Positions 15,466-24,171 of a stretch of 64,000 nucleotides of DNA are shown piece after piece. The stretch covers positions 372,001 to 436,000 of the forward strand of contig CAWKKJ010000008.1 of the NCBI GenBank assembly GCA_963850205.1. Direction: 5' to 3'. Within the stretch, counting starts at the first letter, position 1, and every line of letters starts with the position of its first letter. A model generated the notes under the pieces. That model was not told where the DNA came from. It ran no database searches and worked only from the letters and a program-made list of their open reading frames with translations. The position numbers and the translations under genes are program-made. The DNA is from JACVRW01 sp963850205 (GTDB lineage: Bacteria; Actinomycetota; Thermoleophilia; Solirubrobacterales; Thermoleophilaceae).

Positions 15466-16470
15466 ATGCCGCGCCCTGTGCGCGCGCTTCGGATCACCGA
15501 GCTGAGCGGGCCGGACACCGCGCTCCGGCCCGCCGAGCTGCCCGACCCCGAGGGCTCGCATCCGATGACTCCAGGGGAGGGTGTGGTGGTGGAGGTGCAG
15601 GCCGCCGGGGTCTCCTTCCCCGAGGTGCTCCAGACCCGGGGCGAGTACCAGGTCAAGCCCGATCTCCCCTTCGTGCCGGGCAGCGAGGTGGCCGGCGTGG
15701 TGCGCAGCGCGCCGGAGGGAGCGACGGTGCAGGCGGGCGACCGCGTGGCGGCCTGCTGCATGCTCGGCGGCTTCGCCGAGGTGGCCGTGGCCCCCGCGTT
15801 CCTGACCTTCCCGCTGCCGGAGGCGCTCGACTTCGCCCAGGGCGCCGGGCTGATCCTCAACTACCACACCGCCTGGTTCTCCCTCAGCCTCCGCGGCCGG
15901 CTGGCGGAGGGCGAGACGGTGCTCGTCCACGGCGCGGCCGGAGGCGTGGGCACCGCGGCCCTTCAGGTGGCCAAGGGCCTGGGCGCCCGGACCATCGCCG
16001 TGGTCTCGAGCGACGAGAAGGAGCGCGTGGCCCGCGACGCGGGCGCCGACGAGGTGGTGCGATCGGACGGGCCCTGGAAGGACGAGGCCAAGGAGCTGTC
16101 CGGTGGCGGCGTGGACATCGTGATCGACCCGGTGGGTGGCGATCGCTTCACCGACAGCCTGCGCTCGCTCCGCGAGGGAGGCCGGCTGGTGGTGGTGGGC
16201 TTCACCGGCGGCTCCATCCCGGAGGTGCGGGTGAACCGACTGCTCCTGAACAACACCGAGGTGGTGGGCGCCGGCTGGGGCGCCTTCGTGCTCGGCAAGC
16301 CCGCGCTCAACCAGGAGATAGGGACCGCGATCGCCGGACTGGTGGAGGCCGGGTTCGTGCGGCCGGTGGTCGGAGCGCGCCTGCCCTTCGAGCAGGCCGC
16401 CGACGCGCTCACCCTCATCGACGAGCGCAAGGCCACCGGCAAGGTCGTGCTGGAGCTGGAGTCCTCGTAA
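15466..16470 (+). CDS. NADPH:quinone oxidoreductase (zinc-independent MDR)
   Basis: A 334-residue medium-chain dehydrogenase/reductase of the quinone oxidoreductase type. Family features are the N-terminal GVSFPEVLQTRGEYQVKPD, LPFVPGSEVAGVV, the NADPH-binding VHGAAGGVGTAALQVAKG, IDPVGGDRFTDSLR and GGRLVVVGFTGG. No structural-zinc cysteine cluster is present, as expected. It may be co-transcribed with the PadR gene and respond to the same signal. ATG 15466 or GTG 15478 could be the start; no clear ribosome site is seen. Confidence 0.85.
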   Translation: MPRPVRALRITELSGPDTALRPAELPDPEGSHPMTPGEGVVVEVQAAGVSFPEVLQTRGEYQVKPDLPFVPGSEVAGVVRSAPEGATVQAGDRVAACCMLGGFAEVAVAPAFLTFPLPEALDFAQGAGLILNYHTAWFSLSLRGRLAEGETVLVHGAAGGVGTAALQVAKGLGARTIAVVSSDEKERVARDAGADEVVRSDGPWKDEAKELSGGGVDIVIDPVGGDRFTDSLRSLREGGRLVVVGFTGGSIPEVRVNRLLLNNTEVVGAGWGAFVLGKPALNQEIGTAIAGLVEAGFVRPVVGARLPFEQAADALTLIDERKATGKVVLELESS

Positions 16471-16514
16471 CGCATTGGTGACATCGCCCGCGCGGTCCCG
16501 GGAACAGGGGATCC

Positions 16515-18014
16515 ATGCGCTTCCGGCATCTGCTCACCACGCTTCTGCTCGTCCTTGTCCTCTGCGCCCCTGCGCAGGCGGGCGGCCTGCCGCTCGGGCC
16601 TCCCGGCCTGGAGGAGCGGCGCGAGTCGACCCGGCTGGCGCCCGGCGTGCGCTGGACCCACATCGTGCGCGGCGCCCGTTCGCCCGCCGAGCGGTACGTG
16701 GTGGAGGTCGCCACCCTGGGGACCCGCCCCGCGGCGCGTGAGCTCGCCCGGCGCGTGACCGACGCGGGCTTCGCCGCTCGCGTCGAGCGCTTCTCCGGAC
16801 CGCTGCTCGACGACCGCGACGCGCTGCGGGTGTGGGTGGTCCGCTCGGGGGCGTACCCCGACCAGGCCTCGGCCGACGCCGCGCGCGACCTCCTGGTGGC
16901 GGCCGGCTTCGCCGGCGCGCGCAGCGTCTACAGCGGCGACGACGGCCTGGACACGACGACCGGCCCCTGGCAGGTGAACGTGCTCAGCGTGCGCCCGGAC
17001 CGCGTCGCGCCGGTGCTGGCGAACGACCTGGTGCTGGAGCGTGAGACCGTGAGCCAGATGGCGCTGCGCACGGGGTCGCCCGCGGGCGTCAACGGCGGCT
17101 ACTTCGTGATCGGCGGGCCCGGCGACGGCGACCCCGCGGGCTCCTTCGCCCTCGACGGCCGGCTCATCAGCGAGACGGTCGACGGGCGCACCAACCTCCT
17201 GCTCGGCGGGCGGGGCACCCGTCTGGCCGAGCTTTCCTTCCGGGGCCGGGCCGCGATCGGCGGCCGCACCCGCCTGCTCGACGGCGTGGACCGCGTACGA
17301 GGCGAGATCCGCAACTGCGGCGGGCGCGGCGGCGACCTCCCGACCGAGCTGCCGCTGCACGACGTGACCTGCACCGACGCGAGCGAGCTGGTGCTGGTCA
17401 CACCGCGTTTCGGCACCACCACCGCCACCGGGCCGGACGGCGTGGAGGCCATCGTCAGGCGAGGCGTGGTCACCGAGCTGCGGACCGGCGGCAGCGCCCC
17501 CGTGCCCGCGGACGGCTACGTGCTCTCGGGCAGCGGGGACGGCGCCGACTTCCTGCGCGCGGCCGCCCTGCCGGGCGCCCGGCCCCGCCTCCGGCTGCAG
17601 CTGCGCGAGGATGGCCGGCGGCTGCGCTGGCCGGGCAGCATCGTCAACGGCGGGCCCGCGCTGCTGCGTGACGGGCGCTTTTTCGTCCGCAGCGCGGAGG
17701 AGGGCTTCGTCCGGCCGGGCGAGCCTGGCTTCTTCTACTCGTTCGGCATCCGTCGCAACCCGCGTACTCTGGCCGGCATCCGACCGGACGGGACGCTGCT
17801 CCTGGTCACGGTGGACGGCCGCCAGCCCGACTGGAGCGTGGGCGCGAGCTTCGAGGAGTCGGCGGACCTCATGCGGGCGCTCGGCGCCCGTCAGGCCCTG
17901 AACCTCGACGGCGGCGGCTCGACCACCTTCACCGTGGGCGGCGCGGTGGTCAACCGGCCCTCGGACGCCGCCGGGGAACGCCCGGTGAGCGACGGCCTGT
18001 TCGTGCTGCCCTAG
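16515..18014 (+). CDS. secreted NAGPA-type phosphodiester glycosidase with SPOR-like domain
   Basis: A 499-residue exported protein (signal peptide LLTTLLLVLVLCAPAQAGG, ATG 16515 after AGGGG). Residues about 60-145 resemble a SPOR peptidoglycan-binding module (YVVEVATLGTRPAARELARRV and VWVVRSGAYPDQASADAARD). From about residue 150 a phosphodiester glycosidase domain (PF09992) follows, with SPAGVNGGYFVIGG, PGSIVNGGPALL, ALNLDGGGSTTF and the closing RPVSDGLFVLP. The family removes GlcNAc from phosphodiesters on lysosomal proteins in animals; bacterial members probably act on envelope polymers. The SPOR module would place it at the cell wall. Confidence 0.82.
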   Translation: MRFRHLLTTLLLVLVLCAPAQAGGLPLGPPGLEERRESTRLAPGVRWTHIVRGARSPAERYVVEVATLGTRPAARELARRVTDAGFAARVERFSGPLLDDRDALRVWVVRSGAYPDQASADAARDLLVAAGFAGARSVYSGDDGLDTTTGPWQVNVLSVRPDRVAPVLANDLVLERETVSQMALRTGSPAGVNGGYFVIGGPGDGDPAGSFALDGRLISETVDGRTNLLLGGRGTRLAELSFRGRAAIGGRTRLLDGVDRVRGEIRNCGGRGGDLPTELPLHDVTCTDASELVLVTPRFGTTTATGPDGVEAIVRRGVVTELRTGGSAPVPADGYVLSGSGDGADFLRAAALPGARPRLRLQLREDGRRLRWPGSIVNGGPALLRDGRFFVRSAEEGFVRPGEPGFFYSFGIRRNPRTLAGIRPDGTLLLVTVDGRQPDWSVGASFEESADLMRALGARQALNLDGGGSTTFTVGGAVVNRPSDAAGERPVSDGLFVLP

Positions 18015-18017
18015 GCC

Positions 18018-18707
18018 CTAGCCGGCGGCCGCGGCGATGGCCCCGTCCATGGCCGCGGCCGGCGCCTCGAGCACCCGCCCGTGGCCGACCGCCAGACGGC
18101 TGGGCTCCAGCGCGCGCAGCGTCCGGGCGCTCTCGAGCGCCGTCGGCTTGTGCCAGGTGGCGAGGGCCGGGAGCGGGAAGAGCGGCCTGAGCACGCCCGC
18201 CACGGCCACTCCGCCCAACGTCTGAAAGGCGTCGCCGGCGATCAGCGTGCGGTCGCGGACGTCGAGGTAGGCCACCTGCCCGGGGGTGTGCCCCGGGGCG
18301 CCCATCACCTCGAGCGAGCCGACCCGGTCGCCCGAGGCCAGAAGGGTGTCGGGCGTTGCCTTCAGGGTCGGGTAACTGCCGCGCAGCTTGTCGTGCGGCT
18401 CGTCTGGGTCGAGGCTCTTGTCGCCTCGCAGCGGCCGCTCGTCCCTGGCTCCGATGGCCACCTCGATGCCCGGCACCGCTTCGCGCAGGTCGTCGACCGA
18501 CCCCACGTGGTCGCCGTGGGCGTGGGTGAGCGCGATGCGCCTGATGGGCGCCCCGGCCTCGGCGGCCGCGGCCAGGATGGCCTTGGCCGAGCGCGGCAAC
18601 CCGGTGTCTACCAGGGTGAACCCGTCGTCCTCGCGCACGAGATAGGCGTTGACCATTCCCAGGCGGGTCAGCTGGATCAGGTTCGGGCCGTGCGGCGTGG
18701 TCTTCAT
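18018..18707 (-). CDS. MBL-fold metallo-hydrolase
   Basis: A 229-residue metallo-beta-lactamase-fold hydrolase. The metal site is visible in LTHAHGDHVGSVDDL, GAPGHTPGQVAYL, IAGDAFQT and the C-terminal AVGHGRVL. ATG 18707 is used because the longer frame adds 29 residues with no homology. The start lies close to the divergent helical-repeat gene. Substrate is unknown; glyoxalase II-like or lactonase-like activity are both compatible. Confidence 0.85.
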   Translation of the reverse strand: MKTTPHGPNLIQLTRLGMVNAYLVREDDGFTLVDTGLPRSAKAILAAAAEAGAPIRRIALTHAHGDHVGSVDDLREAVPGIEVAIGARDERPLRGDKSLDPDEPHDKLRGSYPTLKATPDTLLASGDRVGSLEVMGAPGHTPGQVAYLDVRDRTLIAGDAFQTLGGVAVAGVLRPLFPLPALATWHKPTALESARTLRALEPSRLAVGHGRVLEAPAAAMDGAIAAAAG

Positions 18708-18756
18708 CGCGCCCACTCTAGGCAGCGCGCCCTTAGGAAACTCCTCGTGGACTCTT

Positions 18757-18771
18757 ACGTAGCTCCTACGT
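18757..18771. promoter_or_regulatory. ACGTAG-CTC-CTACGT palindrome between divergent genes
   Basis: Perfect 6-base arms (18757-18762 and 18766-18771) around a 3-base centre, located 22 bases before the exported repeat protein gene and 50 bases before the MBL hydrolase start. The position suits an operator or promoter element for one or both genes. Confidence 0.45.
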
Positions 18772-18792
18772 TCGCCCGCCAGGGTCGAGCCC

Positions 18793-19644
18793 ATGCGAAC
18801 TCCACAGAGAACAACGGCAGCCGTACTGGCCGGCGCGGTGGCGCTGTCCTCGGCGGCCTACGGCATCGGCACACAGGTGGGCGGCGGTTCGGCCGCCGCC
18901 GAGGGCGAGCGGGCCAACGGCACCGCCACCCGCGCCTGGGAGCGCGGACCCGCGCCGGGCCTCGACGAGCTGGCGAGCGAGCTGGGCGTGAAGGCGTCCG
19001 AGCTGCGCGAGGCCCTGCGTGACTTCCACGAGCGCAAGGCCGGCGATTCCATGGGCCAGGCAGCCCAATCGCTGGCCAACGCCCTGGACATCTCGGTCGA
19101 GCGCGTCGAGCAGGGCCTGGACGAGATCCGCGACAGCCACGAGAAGCGCTTCGCCTCCCGGCTGGCCAACGAGCTCGGGGTGAGCGCGGATCGGATCGAG
19201 GCGGCACTCGAGGGGCTGGACGATGGCGACCGCCCCCGCGATCCGCGGGCGTTTGCCGAGGCGCTCGCCGGCGAGCTCGGCCTGAAGGCCGAGACCGTCC
19301 ACCGGGCGCTGTGGAGCACCCGGCCTGGGCGAGAGGACCGGCGTAACGGCCACCATCCACGCCTGCCGCTGAGGGAGCTCGCCACCGCGCTCGGCGTGAG
19401 CCGCGCCGACCTCAGACAGGCGTTCCGCGAGCTCCACCAGGACGCCCAAGAGGGCTTCAAGCAGAGGCACGAGGAGCTCGTGAAGTTCGTGGCCGAGCGC
19501 TTCGATCTGTCCACCGACAAGGTGGAGCGGGCCCTGCCCGAGCCGCCCGCAGCCAGCGGACCCAGGCCCGATGGACCTCCCGGTGGGAGGCCTCACGCCG
19601 GCCCCGGTCCGTCACCGGGCGGCCCCCCCGGCTTCGGGCCCTGA
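18793..19644 (+). CDS. exported helical-repeat protein
   Basis: A 283-residue protein with an N-terminal signal or anchor (TTAAVLAGAVALSSAAYGIG) and about six copies of a 20-residue motif of form LA..LGV....v..AL: LASELGVKASELREALRD, LANALDISVERVEQGLDE, LANELGVSADRIEAALEG, LAGELGLKAETVHRALWS, LATALGVSRADLRQAFRE and VAERFDLSTDKVERALPE. Each resembles a small helix-turn-helix, but they sit on an exported protein, so DNA binding is unlikely. The tail is Pro/Gly-rich. Many actinobacterial secreted proteins carry such repeats; no function is known to me. Confidence 0.7.
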   Translation: MRTPQRTTAAVLAGAVALSSAAYGIGTQVGGGSAAAEGERANGTATRAWERGPAPGLDELASELGVKASELREALRDFHERKAGDSMGQAAQSLANALDISVERVEQGLDEIRDSHEKRFASRLANELGVSADRIEAALEGLDDGDRPRDPRAFAEALAGELGLKAETVHRALWSTRPGREDRRNGHHPRLPLRELATALGVSRADLRQAFRELHQDAQEGFKQRHEELVKFVAERFDLSTDKVERALPEPPAASGPRPDGPPGGRPHAGPGPSPGGPPGFGP

Positions 19645-19695
19645 GACCCGGAGGGGGCCGTGCCTACGCGTGTGCTAGTCGGGCGCGGCCCCCTC
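19621..19695. terminator. G+C-rich hairpins between convergent genes
   Basis: GAGGGGGCCG (19651-19660) pairs perfectly with CGGCCCCCTC (19686-19695), and alternatively with the C-rich GGCCCCCCCGG at 19621-19631 that overlaps the repeat-protein stop. The two competing hairpins lie between converging genes and could terminate in both directions, although no T run is present. Confidence 0.45.
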
Positions 19696-20871
19696 GTGGG
19701 CCAGCTGGTGACGTAAGCGGTCTCGCAGCTCGGCGAAGCGCACCGTCTCGTAGGCGATCAGCACCCACAGCAGGGCGGTGGCGATCGCCAGCGAGGCCAG
19801 CGCCGGCAGCTCGACCGCCGCCGGGATCAGCGCCAGGAGCGCCAGCGCACAGACGATGCGCTGCACGCTCACGCGGTGGACGTTGCGCCAGCGAAAGGCC
19901 ACGTGCGCGAGCAGATAGAGCGCGACACCGCCGAGCATCGCCACCGCCGGTACGAGCTTGAGCGGGTCGTCCACGTGCTCGAGTGTCTTCTTGAGCCCCA
20001 ACGCCAGCAGGACGATCCCCGCCACCATCGGGAAGTGCAGGTAGGAGTAGGAGTCACGGGCGACCTCGTTCTGCTCTTTCCCGACCGCCGCCTTGGCCAG
20101 CCTCCGCTCGGCCACCAGGGCCACGATGTCGAAGTACAGCCACCACAGCGCGGCGGCCAGGGCGATGCCGAGCGCCGCTGCGGCCACCACGCCGGCGTCC
20201 ACCCCGCCCTCGGCGCCCACCCCGATGGCCACGATCGACTCGCCCAGCGCGATGATCACGATCAGGCCGTGTCGCTCGGCGAAGTGGCCCGGCACGAGCT
20301 TCCAGCCCTCTGAGCCGAACAGGTAGGGCCCGCCCATGTCCAGGAGCAGCGCGAGCGCCCACAGCGCGCCCTGCGGCAGCTCGTCCAGGGAGGAGGCGAT
20401 CACCAGCAGCGTGACGGCGATCGCCGTGCTCACCGCCAGCCCCCACACGGACTGGCGCAACTTCGGCTCGTCGCGGCTGGCCACCACGAACAGCACGATC
20501 TGGCCTATGCGCACCACGGCGTAGGCGACGGCGAACAGCAGGCCCAGGTCGCCAAAGGCCTCGGGCACGCAGAGGGCCACCACCAGCAGCCCGGCCATGG
20601 CACCGAAGATGGCGAAGCGCACGGCGCCCTCCTCGGGGTCCACGACGCTGGTCAGCCAGGCGTATCCCACCCAGGCCCACCAGAGCACCGCGAGGACGAG
20701 CAGGCCCCGCACGACGTTCTCCCAGCTCGGGTCCTCGGCCATCAGCGCCGTGCACTGGGTGAGCGCCAGCACGAAGACCAGGTCGAAGAACAGCTCGAGC
20801 GGGGTCACCCGCCCCTCGGTCCTCCGCACGGCGCTCAGCCGCGGAGGGCGCCTCGAGGCCGCGGTCGTCAC
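19675..20871 (-). CDS. LtrA family membrane protein
   Basis: A 398-residue polytopic protein of the low temperature requirement A (LtrA) family. Diagnostic segments are TPLELFFDLVFVLALTQ at the N-terminus, VDPEEGAVRFAIFGAMAGLL, HFAERHGLIVIIALGES, and WWLYFDIVALVAERRLAK. About a dozen hydrophobic helices are evident. The biochemical role of LtrA proteins is not settled. It is followed downstream by the G+C-rich hairpins shared with the convergent repeat-protein gene. The start at 20871 gives the usual family length. Confidence 0.88.
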   Translation of the reverse strand: MTTAASRRPPRLSAVRRTEGRVTPLELFFDLVFVLALTQCTALMAEDPSWENVVRGLLVLAVLWWAWVGYAWLTSVVDPEEGAVRFAIFGAMAGLLVVALCVPEAFGDLGLLFAVAYAVVRIGQIVLFVVASRDEPKLRQSVWGLAVSTAIAVTLLVIASSLDELPQGALWALALLLDMGGPYLFGSEGWKLVPGHFAERHGLIVIIALGESIVAIGVGAEGGVDAGVVAAAALGIALAAALWWLYFDIVALVAERRLAKAAVGKEQNEVARDSYSYLHFPMVAGIVLLALGLKKTLEHVDDPLKLVPAVAMLGGVALYLLAHVAFRWRNVHRVSVQRIVCALALLALIPAAVELPALASLAIATALLWVLIAYETVRFAELRDRLRHQLAHEGAAPD

Positions 20872-20892
20872 GGCCGGGATGTTCGCACGCGC

Positions 20893-21252
20893 TCAGGCCA
20901 GCGAGGCCTGGTGCAGGCCGAAGGGCGAGCCCTGATCGTCCTTGCAGAGGAGAAACCGGCCGAACTTGGCCACGGACTCCTCGTCGCCCTCGACGTTCGT
21001 CTCCTCCACGCTGCCGCCCAGCTCGCGCACCCTCGACAGCGCGGCGTCCATGTCGTCCACGGCGAAGAACAGGTACGGCGCCGCGCCCGGGTCGCCGCCG
21101 TGCATGCCGCCCGCCATGTTCGGCGCCTGGATCACGAACCCCTCACCCGAGGGCCCGGGCTCGAACTCCCAACCCAGCAGGCCGCCGTAGAAGGCCCGCC
21201 CCCGCTCCGGGTCCTGCACCCCGATCTCGAAGAACGCCAGCTCACCCGCCAT
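20893..21252 (-). CDS. VOC (glyoxalase/bleomycin resistance) family protein
   Basis: A 119-residue vicinal-oxygen-chelate-fold protein: MAGELAFFEIGVQDPERGRAFYGGLLGWEFEP, with the paired half-site PYLFFAVDDMDAALSRVRELGG and FLLCKDDQGSPFGLHQ. (Segments given here are partial; residues 2-15 and 70-90 carry the pattern.) ATG 21252 is preceded by AAGGG. Members include glyoxalase-like and antibiotic-binding proteins; the substrate here cannot be told. It lies 21 bases upstream of the LtrA gene on the same strand. Confidence 0.8.
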   Translation of the reverse strand: MAGELAFFEIGVQDPERGRAFYGGLLGWEFEPGPSGEGFVIQAPNMAGGMHGGDPGAAPYLFFAVDDMDAALSRVRELGGSVEETNVEGDEESVAKFGRFLLCKDDQGSPFGLHQASLA

Positions 21253-21347
21253 TTGCTTTCCCTTCGCTCGCCTTGCGCTGGTGCCCACCCTAGGCGGCGA
21301 GAGCCCGTGGCGTCTTGGACGAAATTGACCTAGGGTGCTCGCGGGCC

Positions 21348-22532
21348 ATGCTCGACGTCGACGCCGAATCTTTTCTCACCGTCGTCGTGGTGGCGGCGCT
21401 GGCGGCGCTGATCTCAGTGGCGCTCGCACCTCACCTGGCGGTGCCGGTGGTGGTCCTCGAGATCGTGCTGGGCATCGTGGTCGGGCCCGAGCTGCTCGGC
21501 CTGGCCGCCCCCGACGACTTCCTCGACTTCTTCTCCAGCCTCGGGCTGGGAATGCTGTTCTTCTTCGCCGGCTACGAGATCGACTTCGACCGCATCAGGG
21601 GCAGCCCGCTTCACCTGGCCGCGATCGGCTGGCTGCTGTCGCTCGTGCTGGCCTACTCTCTCGGCGGCCTGCTGACGCTCACGGGCCTGGTGCTCTCGCT
21701 GGTGTTCGCCGGCTCGGCAATGGCCACCACGGCGATCGGCACCCTGATCCCGATCCTGAGCGACGCCGGCGAGCTGCGCACCCGCTTCGGCACCTACCTG
21801 CTGGCCGCGGGAGCCGTCGGGGAGTTCGGGCCGATCCTGCTCATCACGCTGGTGTTCTCCACTCAGAGCGCGATCTCCAACGCGCTGATCCTCCTGGCCT
21901 TCGTCGGAATTGCGGTGGTGGTGGCGATCATCGCCGTCCGCGGGGCCGGCGTCGGTTGGCCCGCGCTCGAGCGCTCGCTGGAGACCAGCGGGCAGCTGGC
22001 CATCCGGGTCGCGGTGGTGGCGGTATTCGCGCTCGCCGCCCTGGCGGCCAGCCTCGGCCTCGACATCCTGCTCGGGGGGTTCGTGGCCGGGGTCATCGTG
22101 CGGACCGCACTGAAGGGTCGCGAGGTCACGCTCTTCGAGTCGAAGCTCACCGCCGTGGGCTACGGCTTTCTCATCCCGTTCTTCTTCGTGGTCAGCGGGA
22201 TCAAGTTCAACCTCTCCGCGCTCACCGAGGACCCCATCCGCCTGCTCGAGCTGCCGCTCTTCCTCGCTCTGTTTCTCGTGGTGCGCGGCGTGCCGGCGAT
22301 GCTGCTCTACCGCAAGGTGCTTGGCGGGCCCGAGCGGCGGGCGCTGGCCTTCTTCTCCTCCACGCAGCTGCCGCTGGTGGTGGCCATCACCACGATCGCC
22401 ATCGACCAGGGGCACATGACCGCTTCCACCGCCGCGTCGCTGGTGGGGGCCGCGATCCTCTCCACGATGATCTTCCCGCTGGTGGGGTTGTGGCTGCGTA
22501 CGGGTGAGGTGGACGTCAACCCAGCGACATGA
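21348..22532 (+). CDS. CPA2-type cation:proton antiporter
   Basis: A 394-residue membrane protein of the Na+/H+ exchanger fold: VPVVVLEIVLGIVVGPELLG, LGLGMLFFFAGYEIDF, FAGSAMATTAIGTLIPIL, GEFGPILLITLVF and FLIPFFFVVSGIKFNL. It has the transport domain only and lacks the KefB C-terminal TrkA-N regulator. ATG 21348 was chosen since homology begins there; the frame is open further upstream. Its last 17 bases overlap the end of the convergent pyrophosphatase gene. Ion selectivity (Na+, K+) is not determinable. Confidence 0.85.
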   Translation: MLDVDAESFLTVVVVAALAALISVALAPHLAVPVVVLEIVLGIVVGPELLGLAAPDDFLDFFSSLGLGMLFFFAGYEIDFDRIRGSPLHLAAIGWLLSLVLAYSLGGLLTLTGLVLSLVFAGSAMATTAIGTLIPILSDAGELRTRFGTYLLAAGAVGEFGPILLITLVFSTQSAISNALILLAFVGIAVVVAIIAVRGAGVGWPALERSLETSGQLAIRVAVVAVFALAALAASLGLDILLGGFVAGVIVRTALKGREVTLFESKLTAVGYGFLIPFFFVVSGIKFNLSALTEDPIRLLELPLFLALFLVVRGVPAMLLYRKVLGGPERRALAFFSSTQLPLVVAITTIAIDQGHMTASTAASLVGAAILSTMIFPLVGLWLRTGEVDVNPAT

Positions 22533-24129
22533 CCTTCGGCGCGACCTGCTTCTTGCGGCTCATCACCCCCGGCAGGCTGATCACGCCGTCGTCCAGCTCC
22601 TCGTCGAAGGCCCGCTCGAGCGAGGGGGCGTCGCCCGCCACCAGCAGCTCGGTGCCCTTGCTGACGATGTCGGTGATCATCAGCGCGAAGACCCGGTAGC
22701 CGCGGCGCTCGATCACCGCCTCCATGGCCTCCATCAGCTCGTCCTTGCGCTCGAGCAACGTGTCGCCCACGGTCTCGATCTGGCCGATGCAGATCTGGCC
22801 GCCCTCGACGTCGTACTCCTTGGCGTCCCGGCTGACGATCTCCTCCGCCGGCACGTGCGACACGTCGGACGTCGACTCGAACATCTCGCGGCCGAACTCC
22901 ACGGCGTCCAAGGCCAGGACCCGCCCGAGGTAGTCGACCGCCGCGTGGTCACGCTCGGTGGTGGTGGGTGAGTTCAGGATCACCGTGTCGGAGTGGATGG
23001 CCCCCAGGAGCATCATCGCGGTGGGGCGGCTGGGCTCCATCCCGTTGTGGCGAAAACGCTCGATCACGAGGGTGGCGGTGGAGCCGACCGGGTCGAAGGT
23101 CGCGGTGACCGGCACCTTGGTCTCCACCGAGCCGATGTGGTGGTGGTCGAGGATCTCCACGATCTCCGCCTCCTCGACGCCAGGAACGCTCTGCGCCTGT
23201 TCGGCGTGGTCGACCAGCAGCACCCGGCGCGGCCTGGGCCCGACGAGGTCCGACCGGGTGACCAGCCCGATTGGGCGGCCGCTTCTGTCGGTGGCCACCG
23301 CGGCCCGGTAGTGCACCTCCTTGACCCGGTCTGAGACATCGGACAGCAGGTCGTCGATGCCCACCGTCAGCGGGTCGCTGTCCATCAGCGCGCGGGAGGG
23401 GGCGGCGAGGGTGATCATCCGGCTCGAAACGTAGGTGTCGAGCGGGGAGGAGATCACCGCCGTCCCGCGCTCGCCGGCCAGGTCGAGGATCTCGTCCGAG
23501 GGCTTCGTCTCGTTGCTGGTCACCAGCAGCCCCACGCCGCGCTCGATGGCCAGCCGCTGGGCGTCCTCTCTGTCGCCCACAACGACCACGTCTCCCTCGG
23601 CGATCTGCGTGGGGCTGGACGCGTCCATCGACTGGGCCCAGACCCGGCCCTCCACCTTCTCGCCGGCGTCGCCTGTCAACAGGTCGCCCTGCAGCACGTC
23701 GCGCACCGCGCCCACGGCCGTGGGGGCGTCCACGAGGCTCGAGACCTCGCGCGACTCACGGATGTAGCGCCGGGCCAGCGCGCGCTCGGTGACCACGCCG
23801 GCGAGCTCGCCGTCGTCGTCCACCACCGGCACCAGATCGAGGTCCTCCCGGGCCATGGTCAGGCCGGCGTCCCGCACCGGCTCCTCGGCTTCGACGGTGG
23901 GAAACTCCTCGCGCATCACGTCGCGCACCCGCAGGTACACGTGCGCGAGCGGATCGGGCTCCGGGGCCTCGCTCTTATCGAGCAGCCAGCGCGTCTGCGC
24001 GTTCACCTCGCCCAGCCGTACCGGCTTGTAGTCCTCCTCCGTGTCGAGCCGCCCGCGCAGCTCGGCGTAGCCGATGGCCGCGGCGATCGAGTCCGTGTCC
24101 GGGTTGCGATGTCCGGTGACGTAGATCAG
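22516..24129 (-). CDS. CBS/DRTGG-domain family II inorganic pyrophosphatase-like DHH protein, apparent CTG start
   Basis: A DHH phosphoesterase of the manganese-dependent family II pyrophosphatase type with regulatory insert. From CTG 24129 the frame reads LIYVTGHRNPDTDSIAAAI, the essential first metal motif, followed by a CBS domain, a DRTGG-like domain, a second CBS domain, the second DHH block (VLLVDHAEQ and EILDHHHIGSV) and a DHHA2 domain (LLGAIHSDTVIL). Total of 537 residues fits CBS-PPases. The first ATG/GTG/TTG in frame is GTG 24006, which would delete the catalytic first motif, so initiation at CTG (or a lost start) is inferred. It lies 42 bases downstream of the P1 peptidase. Confidence 0.82.
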   Translation of the reverse strand: MIYVTGHRNPDTDSIAAAIGYAELRGRLDTEEDYKPVRLGEVNAQTRWLLDKSEAPEPDPLAHVYLRVRDVMREEFPTVEAEEPVRDAGLTMAREDLDLVPVVDDDGELAGVVTERALARRYIRESREVSSLVDAPTAVGAVRDVLQGDLLTGDAGEKVEGRVWAQSMDASSPTQIAEGDVVVVGDREDAQRLAIERGVGLLVTSNETKPSDEILDLAGERGTAVISSPLDTYVSSRMITLAAPSRALMDSDPLTVGIDDLLSDVSDRVKEVHYRAAVATDRSGRPIGLVTRSDLVGPRPRRVLLVDHAEQAQSVPGVEEAEIVEILDHHHIGSVETKVPVTATFDPVGSTATLVIERFRHNGMEPSRPTAMMLLGAIHSDTVILNSPTTTERDHAAVDYLGRVLALDAVEFGREMFESTSDVSHVPAEEIVSRDAKEYDVEGGQICIGQIETVGDTLLERKDELMEAMEAVIERRGYRVFALMITDIVSKGTELLVAGDAPSLERAFDEELDDGVISLPGVMSRKKQVAPKVMSLG

Positions 24130-24171
24130 GAGGGCTGGGATTCTTGCGCTTCCGGGCGCGAGGGCGGCGTG

